This document shows, one piece after another, positions 33,108 through 44,600 of a stretch of DNA of 64,000 bases (the stretch's first letter is position 1; each line of letters opens with the position of its first letter). Source of the DNA: Ostrinia nubilalis. Taxonomy: Eukaryota > Arthropoda > Insecta > Lepidoptera > Crambidae. The notes under the pieces are model-generated. The model did no database searches. It was given only the letters and a program-made list of their open reading frames with translations, and was not told where the DNA came from. The stretch is taken from positions 10,974,001 through 11,038,000 of the forward strand of contig NC_087096.1 of assembly GCF_963855985.1 (NCBI RefSeq), read 5' to 3'. Made by a program: the position numbers and the translations under genes.

Positions 33108-34891
33108 ACGCTACGCTATGCTTCATGGTCAAGGCGAAGCCGTCGACAGCGCCCCCTATAACTGTTCCAATGAGGTCTTTTGGAAAAGATGTTGGTGTGG
33201 ACAAGGCAGTGCCTCATGTATACGTAATGCGTTACACACAATTTCTGCTTCGATCTTGATTAAGCCAAATCTTAAGGGGCCGGTTGCGGGTACGGTCACG
33301 TGACTTTAATTTACAGTACAGTTAGAGTAGCTTTACTTTTTTTTTGAGGAATGGATTTTTATAATTTTATAGGTAAGCCTACTATTCCACGAGCGCTTAT
33401 TTTAAAACTTTATAAGATGTAAAGTAAAATAACACCACCTGCCGCAAAGGGGATGCAGCTGTTGATAACTTCGCGCACTTGACCAACGTTTTTGTTCACA
33501 TTTTTGTACACAGTACGCTACTCGATCGCCTTAACTTCAAACTACACGTTCAACGCTGTCGCTAGGTCATAGTTAAGCTTAGTCAGACCCAAAACCTCAT
33601 CGTCCTGAAAGCTAACCGCCTTTATTCATCTATTCATTGAACAAATTGAAAACTTATGAAGCTGTTTACTTATTTTTACAAATTTAAAAGGGCTAATTCG
33701 TGATTTATAACCATTTTCCGTCCGGTTAGTATCAGCGTGAAGGAAAAACAGATAGCTGCTGGTAACGATTGTATTATACCTACACTAATGCAACATAATA
33801 ATTCTCCTGGAGATATGTATTTGCAATGCAATAACTGAACCGAGATTTCATAATAATTATACAATATAGAAACGGCCTCTGAAGACATGTACATAAATTA
33901 AAGTTTTGATTTAGAACAAGAGTCAATTATCTAAATACTTGCGTACATCAATCAAAGTAAGTTTTTGTTAAATAATAAAACAATGGATAGTTTCATTTCA
34001 CAATCTTTTGTCTTTCTGTGCTATTTTAGAATGAAGTCGTAATTAAGAACTTGACACGCAATTTAATTGTCATTTGTCAGAATTTATAATTAATTAGAAT
34101 TTAATTACTTTAATAATTTATTATGGTTATTTAACATTTCAGCCAAAAAAGTGTTACAATGCTAGAGCTATTTTATGCATTGGATTTATTCTTATTTGCT
34201 TCATGTTGATGCTATAATGGTTGTATAAATATTGCACAATCTGGACAAAACATTTGACTGTGCATGATCATTTAATTACTTAATCTATGATTTAATAAAA
34301 TATATCAAGGAAAGCAAATACTCATTAGGTTTCAGCAAGCTTAGGCTATTAGCAGATTGAATCATCAACACGAAAATCAGTATTTTTGACATTGTTTATG
34401 TAAAAAGTAGGTAAAAGCTAGTTTACAGGAGTACTGTAGTTTTATCTTTATGCTTTCTCATAATAATAATTGTCAAATTAAGAAAGGAAAAGTATTATTT
34501 AAAACGCAATTTTGGGAAAATGTGAACATATTTGTTGTGATATTATTGTTTAATGTGACTCTAAAGAGACATACATGTTATGCCAAATATGTATATTTTA
34601 TTGTAATCATTAAAGTACAAATCTTACAAGTGAAATATGGCATTGATTGTTAATTTGGAAATTATGTATTTTACATATTATTTTAGTTACAATGGCTACA
34701 TTATTATGCTATTGTTCTTGTTTTAAGTATAACATTAAAATGCTTACATATGCTATCAAAATAAAAAATATGTAATATTTTATATCTAAATCTTTTACTC
34801 ATTTTCCTTTTCCTATTTTCTTAATAAAGCATGTCCTACTTACAATATCTATAGATTACAATAACAATAGAACATATTCTATTTTCCTTCT
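33108..34891 (+). other. 3' UTR and AT-rich intergenic region
   Basis: No coding signal. AATAAA-type signals occur near 34295, 34762 and 34824. I see no mobile element with clear ends before 34892. Confidence 0.4.
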
Positions 34892-37081
34892 GCAAGGTGT
34901 TAGGTAAATGGGTATATGAGCCGACACTAGCCCATGTTAACATGGGCATATAAATGGTATGGTGAAGTCAGAAATTTGATATTAGTCCAGTCAAATTAAA
35001 CATGACCCCTGCAATAATTCGCATACAGCTGAAAATTGGCACGAATGTTCGGAGCACCATTATGAATTAACTGTGAAAAGTCCCTATCGATATGACATGT
35101 GCTAAAAAAAATATTCAAGGTCAAACTAAAAAAATACGGGTTTTTGAGATTTTCAGCCAAACGGTAAGTTTTATCACAAAAATATGTATGACAAGGTTTA
35201 AGACCATACAATTATCTATCAAAATTGTCTATACACTTTCTCCTAAGAGTCAGCGTTTCTGAGATTCGATGATCCGAAGAGTCAAAAAAGTGTTATTTTC
35301 ATAACGGTCTTACACTTAAATCCAATGTGATATCGCCTCGTGCCACGACTTAGCATTGTATCATGATGTGTTGTCGACGTCGAATATAAAATGATCAACC
35401 TCAGTGTGGTCTGTCATCTATAATTATCGAAAAATGGGTACAACTTTGACGAAGGACTGCACCGTGAGTTTCTAAGATACGAAGTTTTCGTGTCGATTAT
35501 GTTTAAAAGCTCTTATATGCACACGTCACTATTCCATTTATAACTCTATGGTCACTCTTTTAGCCCAACCAAGTTAGACAGTCCAGATTATAATAATTCG
35601 CATAGAGCTGAAAATTTGTGTGAATGTTGAGAACACCATCCTAAATGAAATGTCAAAAGTCCCCGACTTTCCGTCATTAAAAAAAAAAGTTTTCGAAGTC
35701 CCAAGTTTATTACATTTTTTGGCCAAGTAGTAAACTTATCATAAAAATAGATAAGAAATAATAGTAGATCATAAAATTATCTATTAAAATTGTCTTTACC
35801 CCTTTTTCCTAAGAATCACCGGTTATGAGGTAGAACGATTCAAAAAGTTAGTTAAGATGTTCTCGTTATACGCACATGTTTCCACAACACCTATGAGGGT
35901 TATTTGGCGCATTTTTTTACCAGGTTTCCCCAGTAGGCCTTTTTTAAGATGTATTTGTTACCCTGTTAAATTCAAAACTATTTTAATAGAGTTGAAGTTG
36001 TGGACTTGTGGAGTACTTAACAGAATGCGAATTCTCCAACTTTTTGCATCGTTACCACATACACGGTGACTCTTAGGAAAAAGGGGCAAAGACAATTTTA
36101 ATAGATAATTTTATGATCTACTACTATTTCTTATCATTTCTTATGATAAGTTTACTGTTTGGCGGAAAAATGCAAAAAACTTGGACTTCGTAATTTTTTT
36201 TTTCAAATGACGGATCGTTGGGGACTTTTGACATTTCATTTAGGATGGTGTTCTCAACATTCACACAAATTTTGAGCTCTTTGCGAATTATTATAACCTG
36301 GATTTTCTGACTTGACCGGGCTAAAAGAGTGACCATAGAGTTACAAGTAGAGTGGTGACGTGTGCATATAAGAGCTCTTAAACATAATAGACAAGAAAAC
36401 TTCGTATCTTAGAAACTCACGGTGCAATCCTTTGTCTAAGTTGCAAACATTTTTTTGACAATTAAAGATGACAAACGACATTGAGGTTGATCATTTTATA
36501 TTCGATGTCGACAACACATCATGATACAATGCTGAGTCGTGCCACGAGGCGATATCACATTGGATTTAAGTGTAAGACCGTTATGAAAATAACACTTTTT
36601 TGACTCTTCGGATCATCGAATCTCAGAAACGCTGACTCTTAGGAGAAAGTGTATAGACAATTTTGATAGATAATGGTATGGTCTTAAACCTTGTCATACA
36701 TATTTTTGTGATAAAACTTACCGTTTGGCTGAAAATCTCAAAAACCCGTATTTTTTTAGTTTGACCTTGAATTTTTTTTTTAGCACATGTCGGATCGATG
36801 GGGACTTTTCACAGTTAATTCATAATGGTGCTCCGAACATTCGTACCAATTTTCAGCTGTATGCGAATTATTGCAGGGTTCATGTCTAATTTGACTGGAC
36901 TATATCATCATTTCAATTTTTTTAATTTTCATACAAAATAAATTGTATAAGATCCGATTTGTATGAAAATTAAAATAATTAAAATGAAGATATCAATTTT
37001 CTGACTTCACCACACCATTTATATGACCATGTTAACATGGGCTAGTGTCGGCTCATATACCCATTTACCTAACACCCTGTA
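34892..37081. mobile_element. Palindromic MITE (GGTGTTAGGTAAATGGG family) carrying a nested 1.9-kb foldback
   Basis: The ends GGTGTTAGGTAAATGGGTAT and ATACCCATTTACCTAACACC are mirrored, as are CCCATGTTAACATGG and GGTATGGTGAAGTCAGAAA further in. The same 267-bp element is present uninterrupted at 56790-57056, which defines the family. Here the centre is occupied by the foldback element at 34983-36902. Confidence 0.85.
34983..36902. mobile_element. 1920-bp foldback element nested in a MITE
   Basis: Termini TAGTCCAGTCAAATTA and TAATTTGACTGGACTA are mirrored, with TAT on both sides (34980-34982, 36903-36905). Inverted similarity continues for about 870 bp per arm. Within each arm two diverged modules recur: AATAATTCGCATACAGCTGAAAA at about 35015 and AATAATTCGCATAGAGCTGAAAA at about 35588. 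The central 200 bp are unpaired. No transposase frame is visible. Confidence 0.85.
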
Positions 37082-37156
37082 TAAAAATCTGCAATCACAA
37101 TTATTTATTAGTATAGATTCTGGAAGACCTTTGTCTATTATGCATAAACAACAAAC

Positions 37157-38084
<928 letters not shown>

Positions 38085-38643
38085 CTTAATACTTAAAAAA
38101 TGAAGCCTTTATCTACGTAAGAGTCCTTTTTTTTACATATTTCTTCTGTAACTCTCTAATTTAAAGCTTAAAGTTAATTTAAATTTAAGCTTTACAAAAT
38201 AAAAATGTATCCCTCCCTCAGTTCACGAAATTTTTTGACAATTATATGGTTTTGACAGTTTTAATTTTAATTTTTTTTTAATAGAAGTTTTACGGCTTTG
38301 GTTATATATCCATTTTAATTACTTGTCCACAGAATAAGATGCATGCCATGCCATGCCGATACCTGCCGATACATAAATGAAATGCCATTATCCTAATAGC
38401 CAGTAATAGCCATTCACATCGTGATAGTGCGATTCTTCTTCTTCTGTGTGGCCTAGGTATTAATAATTTTCAACTCGAATATTAGGCGGCCAAGCCGCAA
38501 CAAAAAACAAGAAAAAACAAAATGTCAATGTCATTCATTTGCAAAAAAAGTTGTTGTTTGTTTTCTTTTGGCGGTATTTTATTTACGAAATAAATTCTTT
38601 AAATGGAGTAAACAAAAAGGAAATTAATTTACTTTTAAAGTAT
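38085..38643. promoter_or_regulatory. Shared divergent promoter region of Mrm2 and Top3alpha
   Basis: The two start codons lie 559 bp apart on opposite strands with nothing but AT-rich sequence between. I could not identify discrete motifs. A bidirectional promoter is an inference from arrangement. Confidence 0.45.
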
Positions 38644-41600
38644 ATGTTATACAAAACAATCAAATCAAAGGATATTCCCCTTCAAGACATGAAAATTTTC
38701 GTGCGTTCGGCGCTTAACCTAAAAGAGAGATTACGATTTTGTAATTATTACAGTAGCGAGCTTTTAATTAGTAAACGCGAAAAGTCTGATACCATGAAAT
38801 ATTTAAATGTTGCTGAAAAAAATGATGCAGCTAAAAACATTGCATTACATCTATCCCGGGGAACTTCGCGACGGGTACGTAAAATATAAACAAACCTAAA
38901 AATTTACTACAAATACATTCTAATAAATATGTTCTATTAATACTTTACAATTTCAGCGAGAGGGGCTTTCCCAATACAACAAGATCTATGAATTTGAAGC
39001 GGATGTTAGGGGTCAAAAGTGCCAAATGGTGATGACATCAGTTTCAGGTCATCTTCTAGCTTTAGAATTTGTTGGTGCATACAAAAATTGGCAATCTTGT
39101 AATCCCCTGACTTTGTTTGATGCACCGGTATTTAAATACTGTCCAGACAATTATGAAAAAATTAAGGTAAACTCTATTTTGTTCTACTTCTTGGCTGTCT
39201 TTCTTATTGTCCTAATTTTGAGTTAATATTAATTCCAGAAAACTTTAGAAAGAGAAATCAAAAGCTGCCAAGGTCTCATAATATGGACAGATTGTGACAG
39301 AGAAGGTGAAAATATAGGTTTTGAGATAATTCAAGTTTGTACAGCAGCTAAGCAGAACATACAGGTGTTCCGGGCAAAATTCTCAGAAATCACTGCAGTA
39401 TCAGTGCGTAGAGCTTTGCATAACCTAGAGCATCCAAATAAGAATGTCAGCGATGCAGTTGATGTAAGACAAGAGCTGGATTTAAGGATAGGTAAGTCTT
39501 ATTGACATAGTCTCAAAACCTATTTTTTTCTATGGGGAATCTTATTATCATGTGGGCCAAAGATTAACAGAGAGAATTCCATATGACATAAGTCTGTCTT
39601 TAGCACCTTATTTCATATTGCTTCATAAGTCATTTATAGGACAAATCAAATATTTTTTAAGTTTTTCTTAAATATAGTTGACTATGTTAACAAGCACATA
39701 ACAGTAGCAATACATAGGTGCCAATACATTAATTAAATTAAAACCTATTATTATTATTATAACTATTCCAGGTGCTGCATTTACAAGATTCCAGACGCTA
39801 AGGCTTCAAAAAGTCTTCCCCAGTAAGTTGGCAGAGAGCCTAGTAAGCTATGGCTCCTGTCAGTTTCCAACACTGGGCTTTGTGGTTGAGAGGTACAGAG
39901 CAGTTGAGAACTTTGTTGCAGAACCATTCTGGAAAATTAAAGGTGAGACTTACATACTGTCTGTGAGAGAAAACAAAAAGTTAAAAAAAAGAATTGTGGT
40001 TACAGAAATTTCTCCTATCATGTTTATTCATTTTCAGTTCTCTCTTTTCATTGTCTACATTTTATATTAAGCTGCATTAGTTTTATTTTATTAATTTGGT
40101 TCACCAACTGTTAATTACATCAATACTGCCATACATCTTGACAAAAGTGGGTACAAGTTCAGTTGGTGCAACCTTGGATGTTTTTTGTGGTCAATGTTAT
40201 TTCTTATTATATTACAGTAAATCACACAATGAATAATTTGAGTGTAGATTTTGCATGGGATAGAATACGGCTATTCGACAGAGATGCATGTCAAGTTTTA
40301 CATGACATCTGCTTGGAGAACTCTCAAGCTAAAGTGTGTGATGTCAAAACTAAACCAAAGTCCAAGTGGAGACCTCTACCTCTAGATACAGTTGTAAGTA
40401 TCCCCACTATATTCTTAAAATTAGTAATTGCTAAATTGTATAAAAAATATTAGTGTAACTAAGTTACCCTTCATGTCTAATGAATAAGCCTAGGCGCAGA
40501 CCATCGATTTTTCGTCGGGCAGTTGATCAGTATGGGCATTTATGGAAGTGCGCACATTACACAGATTTGATTTGTCCGATTCGTCATACAATTTAAAATC
40601 GGGCACAACTATCGGCCAACTAAAAATCGGTGGTCTGCGCCTAGTCTAAGCGTAGGCGACACGCGACAGCGACAGCTCGGCGACTAGACGCAACGACAGG
40701 CTGCTTTCATACATTTTCGACGCCGTGACTGACGCTAAGTGTGCGAAGCTTTGAACACAAAATAATATATATGTCATAGTCAAAGGTCGATATGCAGTCT
40801 CTTCGCGGAATGACTGGTCTATCCTAGGTTTGACCAAGGCCTTCAGGCAAACCCCGAAGTGAATTCTTATTTCGGCCTTTGACTAAGTCAAACCTAGAAG
40901 TGCCTAAACAGTTCAGTCAAACGTCGAAACTAAAATAATCTGTTTTGGGCTTTGCCTAGTCAATCCTAGAAACGACTGGCAGACTCGATCAAAAGTAGAC
41001 GGCAAATAGAAAACCAGCCAAGTGCGAGTCGGATTCGCTCACAGAGGGTTGCGTGCGACTTTGATGTTGTATGGGATTTTATTTTAATTTTGTGATTTAT
41101 TTTTAAAGTAGATACTTATTGCAACTAAATATTATGTGAATATTTCAAGGGTTCACCAATTTACGTTCTAATATCGAGCAGAAAACTGCAAAAAGTCACG
41201 TTTGCTGTATGGAAGCCTCCCTTAAATATTAAGTATTTTATTGAATTTATTTATTTTTAAAGTGAATAAAAAACTAAATATTTAGAGAATGATTCATGAG
41301 ATAAGAGTCTGGTGACAGATAACATTTAGCGAAGTCATAGTAATAGGGTCCCGTTTTAACTTTTTTTTTATCCACAACGAGGAAGCTCTTGGCCTGTATC
41401 TCACCTGATGGTAAGTGACGATCAGGCCGAAGGTGGAAGCGAGCTTCACCCGGAATCCTCAACCACAGAGGGATTGGCTATCTTACCTCTAACTGCCGGA
41501 ACACAACAATACTGTTAACATTGTTGTTATGGCGACAGACTTAGGTAAGATGGTGGTAGCTAGCCAGGCGGACTTGGAACAAGCCCTACCACCAACCAAA

Positions 41601-44600
41601 CCGAACAGAAAATTCTGCCCCCACTGGGAATCGAACCCGGGACCTCTGCGTCGGAATCAGGTGGTCTAACCACTAGACCACAGAGGCGGTTAAACTCTTT
41701 ATTCTTTAAGCCTTAACCTTAAAGTTTAAGGTAACAGAACCCTAAAAATTAGTAATTTCAAGATCGGTCTAGAAACACTGACATACAACCGCAGTAAATA
41801 AGTTTAGTTACTCGTACCTTCACCTAAAAAGATGTTCAACGTGCGCGTGAAAACCGACCGTAATGCAATAAGTTCGAGATCAGAATGAAATATAGTTTAG
41901 TTTAAAGTCATTTGAGGTTTGACTAGTCAAACCCCGATTTCATTAAATTGAGTTTCGACGTTTGCCTGACCAAATTAGTTACTCCTAGGTTTGACTAACA
42001 TTCTTTGGCCGAAATGTTTGGGCTTTGACTAAGACTTCTAGTCAAACCTGAGGATTGACTAGTCAAACCTAGGAGTGCCGGAACTTCGAGGTTTGACTAT
42101 AACATATATATGAAATTGTCTGCCGCAGCCTGTTTTCGCGTCTAGTCCCCGCGTCTGTCTCCTACACTATAACAAGATTTTTATTTGTACCTTCAACATG
42201 CTTGATCATAAAAATTGTACTTAGAGATTGCAAAATCCGGATTTTTCTTAAATCCGGTTTTCACGATTTGTGTTACGTACAAATCCGGATTATCCGGATT
42301 TTTCGAATATTGGGTAAAATTTTTAAACCACCAATTTAATTTAAATAAAACGTAGTTTTTTTCAAAAAGATGTAAGAGGTATTTAAAGAAAAGCGTTTTA
42401 TTTTATTATCGCGCATGGAATTTATTCCTCTTTTTTTTCGGTTTGCGCTACAAGCTTGCATTATTTTTTTCGTTTTAGTACAACTGCATTTCAGAATAAA
42501 AACTTGCTTGTTCCTATAAAATATTTTTTTTATTCTTCTTCTTGTCGTGTCGCAACAAACCTACACAGCGTCAGCCCAAAACTCCGCCACAAGAGTGGCG
42601 TTGTCAGTAGCCTTTATTAAATCTTCCTGCTTGCAGTTGTTTGGGCACGCAGGGCACGACATCAAGTGCTTCGTCGACTGAGGAACAAAACCACACTTGC
42701 ACTCCAAGTTTGATCCATCCAAGAATCCCCACCTGACACCTGAACAGATTGTCCTTACTACGGCAGACCTGTCTGAAGTCTATAAAGATTTCCAGGTAGG
42801 CCAGGGGAGCTCATTTTTTTATTATAATTTTATTTTTCACTTTTAAGTTGTATTTCAATCTTAGGGCCCTGGTCATTATTTACGACCAAAGTGCTCGAAA
42901 AGACAAATCCAACGAACCCAAGTTCGATGCGATTCCGCCGTTTCGTTTAAGAGTTCCCATGGTCACCTCTTGACTCCGTCATCAACCCAGCTAAATGGTC
43001 GGCGGTATAGTCAACAACCTGTTTAGAACTCTTTTAAGGATTTCTCCACAATCACCCCCATTCTCATACAATGACATTTCGAGATGAAGTAATGTAAGCA
43101 AATCGGATCCGCTGGGTGAACTTGATGGGCGAGGTTGAAGATCTCTACTTACACTTGGAATGCGGATGAATATGGAGAAAACAAAGCTTATGTCCAATGT
43201 CCATGTTGCGCCCTACCCAGTTTCGGTTGGGAGCTCAATTCTCGAGATTGTTGACAAGTATGTCTACCTCGGACAAACGATTCAGCTGGGTAGGTCCAAT
43301 TTCGAGAAAGAAGTCAATCGTCGAATCCAACTCGGCTGGGCAGCGTTTGGGAAACGACGCAACATCTTTTCGTCCAAAATACCTCGGTGCCTGAAGATTA
43401 AGGTCTACAACCAATGTGTGTTACCAGTGATGACTCATGGTTCGGAAACGTGGCCTCTCACTATAGGCCTTATACAGAAGCTCAAATTGCACAGCGTGCT
43501 ATGGAGAGGGCTATGCTCGGTGTTTCTTTACGAGATCGAATCAGAAATGAGGAGATCCGTAAACGAACTAAAGTCGCTGACATAGTAGCCCGACGGATAC
43601 AAGCTGAAGTGGCAATGGGCAGGGCACATAGTACGCAGAACTGACGGCCGATGGGGCAGCAAGGTTCTGGAGTGACATGCAAAAATAATTTGAATTTGGA
43701 GTGGAGGCCGCGTACCGGAAAACGCAGCGTGGGACGTCCACCCACAAGGTGGACCGATAACATCATAAAGGTAGCAGGAAGGTGCTGGACGCAGGTCGCT
43801 CGCTACCAACCAGGCAACATTGAAAGCATTGGGGGGGGGGGCCTATGTTCAGCAGTGGACGTCCTATGGCTGAGATGATGATGATGATGACTTACACTTG
43901 CAAGGGATATTTGCCGATTTAGCTGCTCTTTAAAACTCAGCGATATGGTGTTTCAGAATCAGCGTCTCGTATAAAACTCACTGGCCGACTAGCGAATTCA
44001 CTTACGCATGCGGCATGACGCGTGATTGTGCATGCACAGTGCAGGTGTGAGTGTTGTGCGACGAAGTGCGGGTGCGTTCAATCAAAACTTCGCTTGTTTT
44101 GCATCCAATAGATATTTTGGTTTATGATTTTATGATAAAATTTTTGGGGTAAAAATATTCGAAAAAACCGGATTTCAAAGTCAAAATCCGGATTTTTTTA
44201 TTGCCTCAAAATCCGGATTTTTCAGGTATTTTCGAATTTCGAATAATCCGGATTGCAATCTCTAATTGTACTTATATTGTAGGAACTGGAAAAACTAGCA
44301 TCAAGGAAGCTAAAAATAAACGCCAAAGAGACCATGCGTCTCGCCGAAAAACTATACACCCAAGGTTTGATCAGCTACCCGCGTACAGAGACCAATGAGT
44401 TCCCGAAAGAGATGAACCTCGGACAACTGGTGACACAGCAAGTGGGGGACCCGCAGTGGGGAGCGTTCGCGCAGGGCATCATGGACAGTGGAGGGCCTAC
44501 ACCGCGTCAAGGCAATAAGAGCGATAAGGCCCATCCGCCTATACACCCCACTAAGTATATTAACAGTAAGATTTATGATCAAGTTATATTTACTTTTGAT

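Larger units (their letters stand above)
40652..42165. mobile_element. Long-TIR element with (TAGTCAAACC)-type subterminal repeats in TOP3A intron 5
   Basis: The left end (GTAGGCGACACGCG, ACTAGACGC, ACAGGCTG) is mirrored at the right end (CAGCCTG, GCGTCTAGT, GTCTGTCTCCTAC). Inside each arm, variants of TTTGACTAGTCAAACCTAG recur in both orientations (around 40822, 40877, 40954, 41911, 41979, 42017, 42060). The interior carries another lepidopteran repeat and a SINE. Confidence 0.68.
42222..44264. mobile_element. 2.0-kb hAT-type element ending 18 bp before TOP3A exon 6
   Basis: Ends TAGAGATTGCAAAATCCGG and CCGGATTGCAATCTCTA are inverted copies, flanked by the 8-bp duplication ATTGTACT (42214-42221 and 44265-44272). 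Further AAATCCGGATTTTTC repeats lie in both ends. The interior holds two LINE fragments in opposite orientation and no transposase frame. The right duplication lies only 10 bases from the exon at 44283, so the element defines most of the acceptor environment. Confidence 0.88.

Noticed and set aside
43160..43880. Host gene inside TOP3A intron 5
   Set aside because: The peptides match the end of an RTE-like LINE reverse transcriptase and are broken by frameshifts. The 3' end is the family tail with GATGAT.
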